Positions 10,356-20,780 of a stretch of 64,000 bases of DNA are shown here, piece by piece. Numbering within the stretch: the stretch's first letter is position 1; the number at the start of each line of letters is the position of its first letter. Location of the stretch: contig OY253649.1 in assembly GCA_958009055.1 (NCBI GenBank), positions 1,116,001-1,180,000 on the forward strand, read 5' to 3'. Made by a program: the position numbers and the translations under genes. Below the pieces are notes generated by a model. The model was not told the origin of the DNA and did no database searches. It saw only the letters and a program-made list of their open reading frames with translations. This DNA is from Choricystis sp. odSpoLacu1. Taxonomy: Eukaryota > Chlorophyta > Trebouxiophyceae.

Positions 10356-10534
10356 TGTGTGTGTGTGTGTGTGGATGCAGGAGAGAGCGCGGCGCGTGTT
10401 CTGTTTTTCTTTTCTGTTGCTGCCTTGATTTTTGATTTTCGAGCATTGTCTGCGAAAGCCTCTCACAAAGCTTCCCCTCCCTCTCTCTGGACACACACAA
10501 CACGACCCGGTGTCAATAACAACCCTCCTTCCAC

Positions 10535-11489
10535 TCAGTGGGCCGCGTCCACGTGGGCCTTGTACGCGGTCGCGTCCATCAGCCCGCTCGTCGAGGCACC
10601 ACCGTCCGTCACCTTGACCTTCATCATCCACCCCCCGGCAAACGGGTCGGAGTTGACTTTGGAGGGGTCGTCCACCAGGGCTTCATTGACTTCCACGACT
10701 TCGCCGGTCACAGGGGAGTAGACGTCCGACGCGGCTTTGACCGACTCGACCACGCCGTACGTCTCCCCCGCCGACACCTCGGACCCGACTTCGGGGAGCT
10801 CGACGTAGACGACGTCGCCGAGCTCGGACTGGAGGTAAGAGGGGAGGAGAGGGAGAGAGAGTGTGGGACGGGAGGTTTTGGTTCGCACGCTTCCCTCTCA
10901 CCGGCAGACCGCTGGCCCACCCCCCCACCCGGCTCGATTCTTTCCGCGATCGCACTCCCCCCCACACCCCACCCAGCCGTGGTTCACACTCTGTGTGAGG
11001 ATACCTGCATGCGCCGTACCCCACCCCCTTTTTGATCTCCTTTTTTTTCTATCTCACCTGGGCAAAGTCGGTGATGCCGACCGTCGCGGTGTCGCCGTCC
11101 ACTTTCGCCCACTCGTGCGACTTGGCGTACTTGAGGCCGTCGATGACTGGTGGAGGGGAGGGGGAGGAGGAGGAGACGGTGTGAGTGCGTGTGTCACACC
11201 CAAGTGGGAGCGCGGCCCACACCCAATTTCGCTCACGCTTCCTGCGCGCGTCCCACTATCCCTCAACCGTGCGCCTCCCTGCCCCCGCGCACACGCGCCA
11301 ACCGTCCGAGGTGGGGTGCACGGCGTGCAGCCGCAGCCGCGTTCGCAGCACACACGCTGTCTTCTTCTCTTCTCTCTCACGCTCTCTCTCACCCGTCGCG
11401 AACGACGCGCGCAGGTCGAACCCCGCCCCGGGCAGCGCCTGCACGCGCAGGCCCTTGGACGCAAAGTCGGACACGATGCGGCGGAGCAT
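10535..11489 (-). CDS. GCSH: Glycine cleavage system H protein, mitochondrial
   Basis: Three exons, 11393-11489, 11058-11146 and 10535-10828, give 159 residues. The N-terminal ~30 residues ([13 protein letters not shown]...) look like a mitochondrial presequence. The lipoyl domain follows: [20 protein letters not shown], then the [15 protein letters not shown] strand, and [16 protein letters not shown] with the lipoylated lysine at about residue 93. The C-terminus keeps the family's [14 protein letters not shown] protein carries the aminomethyl group between P, T and L proteins during photorespiratory glycine oxidation. It is convergent with MRD1 (179 bp apart). Confidence 0.95.
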
Positions 11490-11707
11490 GGTGGAAGGTG
11501 TGTGAAAGGGAGGACGGGCGCGGAGGGGGGAGGGGAGAAAGAGAGTGATCGGTGTGTGAGAGCATTTCCTCCTACGCGAGACGGGGACGCTCTCTCCGTC
11601 TCAGCCCACCACCCACTCCCCGCCTCTCTCCCTGTTGAAAAACAGCACACAATGATTGTTTGTCCGTTTTCAGGCTGCACTGGCAGAAAAAAAACACACA
11701 CTTTCTC

Positions 11708-14700
11708 TCACAAAACAGTGTACTTGCCCACGCTCGGCCCAGCCGCCCCCGTCTCGCGCCGCAACGCTTTCTCGGTCGACTCCTCGATGACCGCCTTCAG
11801 CTGGGCTTTGGCCGCCCGCACCGCGTCCGCAGACTGCGCCTGGATGAGCAGGTACATCTTGCGCTCGCCGGGAGGGGGGGCCGCCCCCCTCTCCACAAAC
11901 ACGCCTTTGGAGATGATGGCCGCGCCGGTCGAGTCTTGCACCGTGTCCACCGTCGTCTTGTGGGTGGCCTTCCACCGGGCGGCCTGGGGGAAGTCGTTGA
12001 TCTCCAACTCAGCCTGGAAGTGGCGGCGGGCGGCGGGGGCGGGGGCGGCACCAGCAGCCGCCACCGCCGCGGCTGACGCTGCCGTCATGCGGGCGGAGAC
12101 GGCGGCGGCGGCGGCGCGGGCGGCGGCCAGCACAGCGCCTTGGGCCGGGCCAGCGGTGGAGGCGGGCGGCGGAGGCGGGGGTGGTGGTGCCGGCGCGACG
12201 GGTGGTGAAGGGGGCGGCGCGGCCGCTTTCCGCTCCACCGGCGTCGTGACGCGGGCGACCGCGGCCGCGCCCGCCACCCGGGCGGCGGCCGCTTTGGCGG
12301 CAGCCAGGGCGGCGGCCAGGGCGGGCGGCTTTCGTGCGGCGGTGGCTGTGGGGGCGGCAGCGGGTGCGGCCGCGGCGGGCGCGCCACCACCACCACCGCC
12401 ACCATCGCCCTGCTTCATCGCCGCCACGCGGGCCGCGGCGGCCGCCATGGCGTCCGCCACAGACACGGGGGCAGAGGTGGACTGTTCAGGCTCAGCATCA
12501 GCCGGCGCGGCGGTCGGCGTCGGCGGCGCAGCGGCAGCGGCAGCGTCGGCCGTCGCGGCCGCTTCCCGCCGCGCGGCGCCCACCTCCATCACACCATCGT
12601 CGCCGTCGCTGGCGCCGCCACCGCCAGGCCGGCCTTCGTCGTCGTCACTGCCGCCGCCACCCACCTCCTCAAACTCGTCCTCCAGCCCCGCCGCGCGGCG
12701 CGCGTCGCGCGCGAGCGCCGCGCGCCCCGCCCGCGCGGCGGCCGCCTCTGCTTCATCAAACTTGAACCCGCTGCCCCCAAACCCGCCCCTCCCGCCGCGG
12801 GCGGTGCCGGCTTTGACGGCGGCGCGGTGGGCGTCCGCCAGGGCGGCCAGGTCGGCGGGCACGGGGGCGCGGGCGTCGCGCAGGGCGCGCGCGACGTCGA
12901 CGGCGGCGCCCCCATCCTCCGGCCCGACAAACGTCACCGCCGTGCCTTTCGCGCCCGCCCGCCCCGTGCGCCCGACGCGGTGCACATAGTCTTCCACATG
13001 GTTGGGGGGGTCGTAGTTGACGACGAGCACAAGGCCGCGCACGTCGAGGCCGCGCGCCGCGACGCTGGTGGCGACGAGCAGCGACGCGACGTCCCCCTTG
13101 AAGTCGGCGATGGTCGACGCGCGGTCGGCCTGGTCCTTGCCGCCGTGCAGGGACAGACAAGGATAGCCGACGCGCAGCAGGTCGCGGAACAGGGAGTCGC
13201 ACCCGTCCTGGGAGGAGACAAAGACGAGGATCTTGCCGCGCTCGTACCATTCGCCCAACAGTTCGAGCAACCTCAAAAACCGGTCCTCTGGGGGGCGCAC
13301 CTCCACGATTTGGGTGATGTCTGAGTTGACGACGGAGCGCCCCCCCACCGTGATCTCGACGGGGGCGACGGTCAGCAGGGCGCGGGCCAGGGCTTCCACC
13401 GACCGGGGAAACGTCGCCGAAAACATGACCGTCTGGCGATCCGGCCGCACCAGCGCCGCCACGCGCGCGACCTGGGGTTCAAACCCCATGTCAAACATGC
13501 GGTCTGCTTCATCCAGCACAAAGTAGGTGACGCGGCGCGCGTTGGTGACGCGGCCGCCCGAGGTGGAGAGCACGTCGATGAGGCGGCCGGGGGTGGCAGC
13601 GACGATTTCGGCGCCGCGTTTCAGGTCCGAAATCTGGGTGCCCAACGCCGAACCACCATACGCGGACACGACGGTGAGGCCCACCGCGCGCGCCAGCCTG
13701 CGTGCATCCTTGCCGATTTGGTGGACGAGTTCGCGGGTGGGGGCCAAAATCAGGGCAATCGGGCCGTCCCCGGGCGCGAGCGGAGGTTGATCCCTCACGT
13801 GCCGCAACGAGGGCAGCACGTACGCCAGCGTCTTGCCCGACCCCGTCTTGGCGATGGCCAGGCAGTCCCGCCCCGACATGATGACGGGCAGGGCTTGCGC
13901 CTGGACGGGGAGGGGGGTGGTGAGGCCCGCACGCGTGAGCGCATTCAGCACGCGCGACGGCAAGCCCGCCTGGTTCCACGTCTGCAGCGGGGCGGGCAGG
14001 GGGGCGGCACCACGCACGGTCAGACCGTCCAGGTCGGCCCGAGCGGCGGCCACTTGAGCGGGAGTCAGGCGAGCGAGGGCGGGTGCCTCGACATAAAACT
14101 TGCGTCGAAACGGGGGGTAGTCAATCGTGGTGTGGTCGACCGCCGCCAGCTTGTCCCCCTTGGCGGTGCGGCCCAGGGCCACGGCAGCCGCCCACTCTGC
14201 GTCTGTTTGTTCGGGGGCGGCTCCCGCAGTGGCGGCCGCGTCGTCGTCGGTGTCTGCTTCACCCGACGAGGAGGAGGAGGCAGCCCGCCGCCGCCGCCGC
14301 GGTGCGGGTGGCGGCGCGTGCGCGTGTGCAGCAGTCGCCGAGGCAGCAGCAGCAGCAGTGGCGGCCGCCATTTCGGCCGCGGCGGCCGCGTCGTTGGCGG
14401 CCATGAAGGCGTCGAGAGGGTCTACGTCATCATCATCGTCGCCGCCCGCCTCCCCCATCACCGCGTCCGAGGGAGGCACGCTGGCACCACCTCCGTCCAG
14501 GCCGGTGGAGGCGGCTGCCGCGACCGCGCGCGCGCGCGCGGCGGCCGCGGCGGCCGCGTTGCCGCCGTCGGAGTCGTCGTCGTCGGAGAAGACGGCGGGC
14601 GCGCCGGCGGTTCCGTCGTCATCATCATCACCACCGTCATTTGACGCAGCCTGGTGGCGGTGGTTGGCGGCAGTGGCAGTCGGCAGGCAGTCGCCAGCAG

Positions 14701-14845
14701 GCGGGGGCGCGCGCGCGGCGCCGCCGTCCCCCCCCTCCAACATGCGCCGCCGTTTGTCCTCGTGGGATGAACCAGGGGTGTCGTCGCCGTCGGACGGGGA
14801 CGGCGGGCGGCCGCGCTTGTCGCGCGGCGGGGCGCGGGGGGGCAT
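11708..14845 (-). CDS. PRP5: DEAD-box RNA helicase PRP5/DDX46
   Basis: A single exon of 1045 residues; the ATG at 14843-14845 is chosen over an upstream TTG in frame. The first ~270 residues are acidic and Ala-rich. The helicase core follows: motif I AKTGSGKT (~335), PTRELV, TPGRLID, VLDEADRMFD (~445), MFSATFP (~473), ARGLDV and YVHRVGRTGRAG (~625). The C-terminal domain (about 945-1015) has LEINDFPQAARWKATHK and GERKMYLLIQA, which matches DDX46/PRP5 and distinguishes it from other DEAD proteins. PRP5 uses ATP to remodel U2 snRNP at branch-point recognition. SF3A1, another U2 component, lies at 60.3-62.7 kb. Confidence 0.95.
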   Translation of the reverse strand: MPPRAPPRDKRGRPPSPSDGDDTPGSSHEDKRRRMLEGGDGGAARAPPPAGDCLPTATAANHRHQAASNDGGDDDDDGTAGAPAVFSDDDDSDGGNAAAAAAARARAVAAAASTGLDGGGASVPPSDAVMGEAGGDDDDDVDPLDAFMAANDAAAAAEMAAATAAAAASATAAHAHAPPPAPRRRRRAASSSSSGEADTDDDAAATAGAAPEQTDAEWAAAVALGRTAKGDKLAAVDHTTIDYPPFRRKFYVEAPALARLTPAQVAAARADLDGLTVRGAAPLPAPLQTWNQAGLPSRVLNALTRAGLTTPLPVQAQALPVIMSGRDCLAIAKTGSGKTLAYVLPSLRHVRDQPPLAPGDGPIALILAPTRELVHQIGKDARRLARAVGLTVVSAYGGSALGTQISDLKRGAEIVAATPGRLIDVLSTSGGRVTNARRVTYFVLDEADRMFDMGFEPQVARVAALVRPDRQTVMFSATFPRSVEALARALLTVAPVEITVGGRSVVNSDITQIVEVRPPEDRFLRLLELLGEWYERGKILVFVSSQDGCDSLFRDLLRVGYPCLSLHGGKDQADRASTIADFKGDVASLLVATSVAARGLDVRGLVLVVNYDPPNHVEDYVHRVGRTGRAGAKGTAVTFVGPEDGGAAVDVARALRDARAPVPADLAALADAHRAAVKAGTARGGRGGFGGSGFKFDEAEAAAARAGRAALARDARRAAGLEDEFEEVGGGGSDDDEGRPGGGGASDGDDGVMEVGAARREAAATADAAAAAAPPTPTAAPADAEPEQSTSAPVSVADAMAAAAARVAAMKQGDGGGGGGGAPAAAAPAAAPTATAARKPPALAAALAAAKAAAARVAGAAAVARVTTPVERKAAAPPPSPPVAPAPPPPPPPPASTAGPAQGAVLAAARAAAAAVSARMTAASAAAVAAAGAAPAPAARRHFQAELEINDFPQAARWKATHKTTVDTVQDSTGAAIISKGVFVERGAAPPPGERKMYLLIQAQSADAVRAAKAQLKAVIEESTEKALRRETGAAGPSVGKYTVL

Positions 14846-15092
14846 TGAGTGTCGCCCGAAATGCGTCGAAAAAAACCGGGGGCCGGTTGTGGCGCCCAAA
14901 CACGAGGGTCACGCAGTGGCGGTGCACATGCGGTGAGTGTGTGTGTGTGTGTTGTGGTGGGAGGTGGGCGTCCCTCTCGCCACAGAGAGCCTGAACGAAA
15001 CAGGCAGAAAAGTGTCGGCGGCGAAGAGTGGGGGGGACGAAAAAAACATCGTCACAATCGACCTTTCCTCTTTTCTCTGCCCCCGCTGTCCG
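14846..15092. promoter_or_regulatory. Bidirectional promoter region PRP5 / UBL-LRR gene
   Basis: These 247 bp hold both divergent promoters and 5' UTRs. A (GT)n tract at 14936-14951 is the only marked repeat. Confidence 0.5.
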
Positions 15093-16229
15093 ATGCGCCT
15101 CGCCATCAAACACGGCGCGGGCGCCACCCCCATCACGCTGGATGTGCCTGATGGCGCTGATGGGGTGGCCACGGTGGCCGCCCTCACGGCCGCCGTGGAG
15201 GCGGCAACCGGCGTCCTCGCGCGGTCGCAGAAACTGTTGGCCCGTGGCCGCGTCCTCGCGCCACCGACCGCGCCTCTATCAGCATTCACAGGTGTCATCG
15301 ACGGCGCCACCCTGATGCTGCTGGCCACGGGAGGGGGCGCCCCCCCCACCGCGGGCGCGGCGGCCGCCACCGCACGCCTGGCCGCGCGCCGCGCGGCTGA
15401 CGCGGCGGCGGGCACGGCGGCTACGGCGCCCACCGCGTCCCTGGCCACCCGGGCGCGCGGGTGGGCGGCGACGGGGGTGGTGTCGCTGCGTGGCGCTGGG
15501 TTGATTGAGCTGCCGGTGGAGGCTGTGGTGGCAACTGCAACAGCTGTCGACGTCGGCGGCAACTCCCTTCCCTCCCTCCCCGCCGCCCTGGCGACCGCCA
15601 TGCCGGGCGTCACCCGCCTGCGCGCCGACCACAACCAATTGACGTGTGTGGACGCGTTGCCAGGCGGTTTGACGGCGCTGAATCTGGCGTTTAATCCAGC
15701 GCTCGCCCGCGTGCCGCCCTGCGTGAGCGCGTGTGTTGGCTTGGTCACACTCAACCTGGCATCCTGCGGGCTGACAGACCTGCCGCCCAGCCTGGGCGCC
15801 CTGACCCGCCTCACCGAGCTGAGCGTGGCCGACAACACGTTGAAGGGGCTGCCGGAGGCGCTGTTTGAGGGGTGCGGAGTGCTGGCCTCGCTCGACGCCC
15901 GGCGCAACGCCATCACTTCCCTCCCCGCCTGCCTTGGCAGACCGAGGGGCGGTGCGGCCCTGTCCCTGGTCGCCCTCCAACTGGACGCCAACAAGATTGC
16001 GGCCCTGCCGGCTGGCATGCTGGCGGCGTGCACGCGACTGTGCGACCTGTCGCTGAGTGCCAACCCGCTCACAGCCGCGACACTGGCAGCCGACCCTGGT
16101 TTTCCCGCTTACGATGCGCGCCGCATTGCTACTGCCAACCTGAGGCTGGGGGCGCGCGTGGGGGTTGATGGCGCGTTTCGGGGGGCGGCGGACGAGGAGG
16201 TGTGGGCCAAGCACGCGGGTGGGAAGTGA
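15093..16229 (+). CDS. Ubiquitin-like domain plus leucine-rich-repeat protein
   Basis: A single exon of 378 residues from the ATG at 15093. Residues 1-75 form a ubiquitin-like fold (MRLAIKHGAGATPITLDVP, then LARSQKLLARGRVL and GATLMLLATGG). After an Ala-rich linker, LRRs occupy about residues 150-340: repeating LxxLxLxxNxLxxLP units such as LTRLTELSVADNTLKGLP and LASLDARRNAITSLP. The same domain pair occurs in plant proteins like Arabidopsis At2g30105 (recalled, not searched). The UBL may link an LRR-bound client to the proteasome or ubiquitin machinery, but no function is established. It is convergent with an RBR ubiquitin ligase. Confidence 0.85.
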   Translation: MRLAIKHGAGATPITLDVPDGADGVATVAALTAAVEAATGVLARSQKLLARGRVLAPPTAPLSAFTGVIDGATLMLLATGGGAPPTAGAAAATARLAARRAADAAAGTAATAPTASLATRARGWAATGVVSLRGAGLIELPVEAVVATATAVDVGGNSLPSLPAALATAMPGVTRLRADHNQLTCVDALPGGLTALNLAFNPALARVPPCVSACVGLVTLNLASCGLTDLPPSLGALTRLTELSVADNTLKGLPEALFEGCGVLASLDARRNAITSLPACLGRPRGGAALSLVALQLDANKIAALPAGMLAACTRLCDLSLSANPLTAATLAADPGFPAYDARRIATANLRLGARVGVDGAFRGAADEEVWAKHAGGK

Positions 16230-16409
16230 GTATAGAGAAGAAGAGAGACATTCTGTTTTTTTGTTTTGAGGTTTCGTGCGGTAGAAAGAAAGCAGGACAC
16301 AAAAAGAAAGGGGGAAGAAAAAAGGGGGCTTCGTTCGGAAAAAAAGGGGAAAAACACAGCAGGCAGCCACCAGGCACACACACACACAACACACACACAC
16401 ACACACACT

Positions 16410-18869
16410 TCACCCTCCCTCGCGCGGGTGCTCGCACACGGTGCAGGCCGTCGCCCCCGCGTCGTTGGCAAACGTGCATTCGGTGCACTGCCACGTGGCC
16501 CGCCCCGCCGTAGCCGCGCCGCTGGTGCCGCACCCCCCCAACAGCGTGGGCCCGCGCGACGGCGGCCGCACGACGCGCCGCGCCGACGGCTGCGACCCGT
16601 CGCCCTCCCCAAACGCGTCCCCCGCGTGGTATTCAGCCGCCAGGTTGTCCAGCCCCCTCTCCAGCTCGGCCACCAGGCGGTCAAAGTGGGTGCGGGTGAC
16701 GTCGGTGAGGCCGATCAGGTGCTCCCGAAACTCGGCCCACCCGGGCGGCGGGCGTGCGCGCGGCGTGCCTGACGCCTCCCGCATGGCCACGTCTGCGCCG
16801 TCGGCGGCGGGGGCGGCGTCGGGGGCACCGTAGGCGGGGGGAGCGGCGGCAGCGGGGTCACCGGCAGCGGGGTCACCACCACCCCCACCCTCCTCCCCGT
16901 CTTCGTCCGACTCACCATCATTCAGCAGCGCGTCCAGCTTCTTCTCCACCGCCGCGTGCAGCATCTCCAGGTACGTCTCCGCCTGTCCCTGAGCATACTC
17001 GAAGAAGTCTTGCTGGGCGCGCAGGGCGGCGGCTTCCGCGGGGGAGGGGCGCGGCGGCGGGGGCGGCGCGCCGTCGCTGCCGCTGGCTGCCGCGGGGTCC
17101 TCGCCACCCCCCACCTCGGCAAAGCGGTAGTAGCCGTACGCGTACGTCCACTTCAGAATGCGGCGGCACTGCACGACCTGGGACCACGCGTCCAGCACAA
17201 ACCGCAGCTGGGACGGCGGCGTGGCAGTCGCATCCGCGAGAGCGTCCAGCTTGGCCCCCGCCGCCGCCACCGCCTGCGCCGCCGCCCGGGTGCGGGCGCG
17301 GTCGTGCTCCGCCCACCGCTGGTAGTAGTGGGTGTAGCGCTCGAGCGCGGTGCGCGCGCGCTCGCGCTGGGCCGCGACGTCATCATACGCACCCGCCTTG
17401 CGCTGCGTTTCGTAGCGGTTGCACGCATAAAACCCGCCCGTGCGCTCGCCGTGGTCGGACCAGGGGGCTTCGCACAGCCAGCAAAAGTTGTGGCGGCACT
17501 GGGAGCACGTCATGTGCATGCACCCCTGGTTTTTTTCGATCGGGCGCTTGCACTTTGGGCACGCCTTGGTGTGGGCCAGAATCCAGTTCAAGTTTTCGGA
17601 CTCGGCACTGTTCTTGGTCATCCACTTTTTCACGGTGTCGCAGTCCACGGGGCGGTGCGCGTCCCGGCCGCACGTGAAGCAAAAATCTTCGCCGCAGCGC
17701 GAGCACGCGACGTCGAGCGCGTCACCGCCCACGTCCACCGTCGCTTCAGCGGCCGCCTCGCAGCCCGCGCCCGGGCACCACGCCGCGCGCCGGTTGTAGT
17801 CCACATAGGAGCGCACCGCAAACGTGTCGTAGCGGGCGGCGTCGGCGGGGGAGGCGACGGAGAGGACGACGGAGCGAGGGACGGCCGCGCAGCACTCAGG
17901 CAGGGGGCAGCGCAGGTCCAGGGACGGGCGGCCGCCCGAGATGGCGGCCTGGACGTAGCCACCCCAGCACTCTTTGCAGTAAGGGTGGCCGCAGCGGGCG
18001 GCCAGGGTGGCGATGCGCGGCACGTCGTCGAAACAGATGCCGCAGCGCACGGTGGGGGAGGCCGTGTCGGCGGTGGGGTCGGGCCCCGTCAGGCCGACCG
18101 CGGCTTTGACGGCGTCGGTGTCGGCAAACCACTCGTCTTGCAGGCGGGCGACGTCCCTAGGTGTGCGGTGGGGTGGTGGAGGGTGAGCAGGTTTTTTGAC
18201 CAGGCGCGGTCAATGTTGACTGCGGAAGGGGCGGCGCCCCTTCTCCCGCGCTGCGCCACGCACACACAAACACACACATCTCCTACACCCACACCCACAC
18301 CCCTCACCACTTGAAGTGGCGCAGCACGCGCACCGCGTCGCCGTCGGGGACGGACAGCACGGCCGTGACTTCGGCCACCGCGGCCGCGGCGCGGGCGCGC
18401 ACGGCGTCCGAGTTGGGCAGGATTTTGTAGGGCGGCTGAGTGTGTGTGTGAGGAGGGGGGGTGAGAGGAGGAAGGAGAGGCGGACGGCTCTGCCACCCCG
18501 ACCAATGGGCGCCAGCGCAGCGCGGCGCACCGGCCCTCGCCCACGCCCCGCCACCGCCACCCGGCCCAAGATGCGAGTGGTGACGAGTATGGCACGCTCC
18601 CCTGGCACCGTGGGCACGGCCGGCGAGTCGGTCAGAGGTGGGAAGGGGTGGGGTGCGGGGGGGTGCCCCGTCGCCGAGCGAGGCGCGACAGTTTTCATTG
18701 ACCCGCCGCCGCGACCCTCGCTCCTCCTCTCCCCAGCACCCAGTCACACAACAAACAAACGCACCGCCTTCATGGTGGGCTCCACCTCGCCCAGGTCGAA
18801 GGACCCGTCGGACAGCGCGTCGTAGTCGCCGTCGGACGAGTAGCCCGCGCCACCGTCCGAGTCCGACAT
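16410..18869 (-). CDS. RBR (RING-IBR-RING) E3 ubiquitin ligase, ariadne type
   Basis: Three exons, 18765-18869, 18308-18435 and 16410-18156, give 659 residues. The N-terminus is acidic. The ariadne UBA-like block follows (SVPDGDAVRVLRHFKW across an intron, then LQDEWFADTDAVKAAVGL). RING1 is CGICFDDVPRIATLAARCGH (~112), the IBR lies near 190-250, and RING2 is CPKCKRPIEKNQGCMHMTC (~275) with the catalytic Cys in GCMHM. An ariadne helical domain follows. The C-terminus adds a RanBP2-type zinc finger (WQCTECTFANDAGATACTVC). RBR ligases form a ubiquitin thioester on RING2 before transfer. A (CA)n tract lies just past the stop. Confidence 0.95.
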
Positions 18870-19090
18870 CGGGGCGGTGGCGGAGGTGGGGGGCGCACTG
18901 GGGGTGTGTCGGTGTGAGAGTGGGCGCGGCAATCCGCCCGAGGGCGTCCGAGGGCGCTGGCGTGGGGAAACAGAAACGAGAGAGAGAGGAATCGTTGTTT
19001 TTTTTTTTTTTTTCTGTACAGAAAAAAACACACACTGTCGAAGCGACTTCACTTTCCCGGCCTCCCAGGCCACACACAGGCCAAACCACC
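18870..19090. promoter_or_regulatory. Bidirectional promoter region RBR ligase / 8-TM protein
   Basis: These 221 bp separate divergent starts. A T16 run (about 18998-19014) lies in the middle; nothing else was recognised. Confidence 0.5.
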
Positions 19091-20780
19091 ATGCGACACC
19101 CCACGCCCTCACCCACTACCACGCTGTGCGTCGCGTCTGCTGTGGGCGCGGCCGTGCCAGCTGCAGCACTGTTTGGCGCAGCAGCTGCGACCGCACTCAC
19201 TGGGCCCCACACCGCCGCCACGCACACGCTGTGAGTTGATGTAGAGGCTGGGCCGCGTTTCAGGGGGATGCCAGGCCAGTCGCGTCCGCGTGGGCTGCGT
19301 TTGGCGGGGCCCAATCTTGGGATGCCACACGGCTTCGTAAGCGCGGAGAGAATTTGGCACACGCGCGCGCCGCCCACGTCTCCGAGAACATGGTCGTCGC
19401 GGTGCGCCGTATGCGCGTACTGGGGTGGGGCGCGAGCCGGCGGGCGGGTGAACGACGCACGTGCGGGCAGCACGTTGCGCGCGCCCTCTTCCCACCCCAC
19501 GACGCCCTCACCCCACCTTTCCCAGCCTCCCCGACCTCGCCTCCCTGGCCGCCCTGCTAGCCTTTGTCGCCGCCTTGGCCGCCACCGCCGCCACCACTCT
19601 CTCCCCCACCGCCACCGCCGCCTTCCTGGGCGCCGCCGCGGTCGCGGGCGCGGCGCAGGCAGCGACGTTCTCAGCGTCCCTGCTCCAACGCGACGCGTTT
19701 GCCGCTGCCGGCGTGGACGCACACGCCGCCCCCGCCTGGTGGCTGGTGGTGGCTGTGTGCGTGGCGCTGGGTGCCCAAGCTGTGGCGGCGGCGGGAGCTG
19801 GTGCGATGCTGCGGACAAAACGGCGGGAGGGAGATGACTATGAAACCGCCTCCGCCGCCACCTGCTCCCCCGACTCATCATCCACCGGCCCCACCACCCC
19901 CGCCTCCCTGCTCACCGCCGCCCTCATCGCGTCCTCCACGTTTGGTGTTGCCTTGCTGGCGATCGCTGGCACCTGCCCGCGCCGCGACGCGCCGACGCCG
20001 ACCGTCCCCCCGGGCGCTGACGCGCGGTGGCTGCCCACCGCCCTCGCCACCGTGGGCGCCCCCACCGCCGCCCTGCCGTTATTGGCCGCCCATGGCGCGT
20101 GGCAGGGGCGCGCGGTCGTCGTCAACTCGTTTGGCGGTGCGGCTGGCGCGTCGGTCCTGCTGCTGGCGGCCGCGGCACGCGCGGTGGCCACACACGGCGT
20201 GCCACTTGCGTCTGTGGCCAACTATGATGCATCCGGGCGCATCGTGGCCCTGCTGGCCGCCGTGGACGCCGCCCCGGGCACAGCAAAAGCTGCCGTCGCC
20301 TCCGTCCTGCTGTGGCAGGTGGCGCTGGCTGTGTGCGCAGCCGCCTACGGCAGGGGGCCCGCCCTGCGCGCGCGCAGCGTGGCTGCTCTGGCAGGCGGGC
20401 GGGAAAAGGGCGCGATCGCGGTCGCACGCGCAGCAGAGTGCAGCGCGGCCGCGCTCGCTGCCGGCCGCGAGCGCGGCGTGGCTGCCTGCGCTGCCGTGGC
20501 GGAGCGCAGTGCCGCCACGCTCGCTGCCGGCCGCGAGCGCAGCGCTGCCGTGGTCGCCCTGGCGGCTGAGCGCGTCGCCCCCGTCGCGGCGGCCGCGGCG
20601 GCTGCGGTGCGTGGCTGGCGGTCTGATGAAGAGGAGGGCGCCACTGCGGCCACCGACGCGGAAGCCCCGCTGCTGACGCCGCCTGCGCAGCCGCGGGGCA
20701 CGCCGTGGGACGATCTGCCGCGCGCGCTGGTGCCTGAGCGCAGCGCGTCGGCGATGTGGAGGGCGGACGGCATGAGCTAG
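19091..20780 (+). CDS. Predicted 8-TM membrane protein with three 22-residue repeats, function unknown
   Basis: Exons 19091-19230 and 19526-20780 give 464 residues. I count about eight Ala/Leu-rich hydrophobic segments over the first ~320 residues, for example LASLAALLAFVAALAATAA and AWWLVVAVCVALGAQAVAAA. The C-terminal third holds three tandem ~22-residue copies built on ALAAGRER: SVAALAGGREKG..., SAAALAAGRERG..., SAATLAAGRERS.... The tail contains acidic DEEEGA. The composition is extremely Ala-rich (DNA strongly GC). I do not recognise a family. It could be a transporter-like or plastid membrane protein; no motif decides. Confidence 0.7.
20398..20575 (+). repeat. Three tandem ~66-bp coding repeats
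   Basis: Imperfect 66-bp units encode the ALAAGRERxxA motif three times in the C-terminal region of the 8-TM gene. The second and third units share long identical stretches such as GCTCGCTGCCGGCCGCGAGC. The period matches a 22-residue amphipathic helix repeat. Confidence 0.75.

Noticed and set aside
13480..13495. GGGGTTCAAACCCC-like stretch resembling a tRNA T-arm
   Set aside because: On the minus strand it is the codons for MGFEPQ of the PRP5 helicase, a conserved DEAD-box segment; no acceptor or anticodon arms surround it.
14846..14899. Upstream TTG-initiated extension of the PRP5 frame
   Set aside because: The extra residues depend on a non-ATG start and cover the 5' UTR; the ATG at 14843-14845 fits the family.
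14937..15092. N-terminal extension of the UBL-LRR ORF
   Set aside because: The in-frame upstream ATG encodes a Cys/Val-rich GT-repeat translation; the ubiquitin-like fold begins at 15093.
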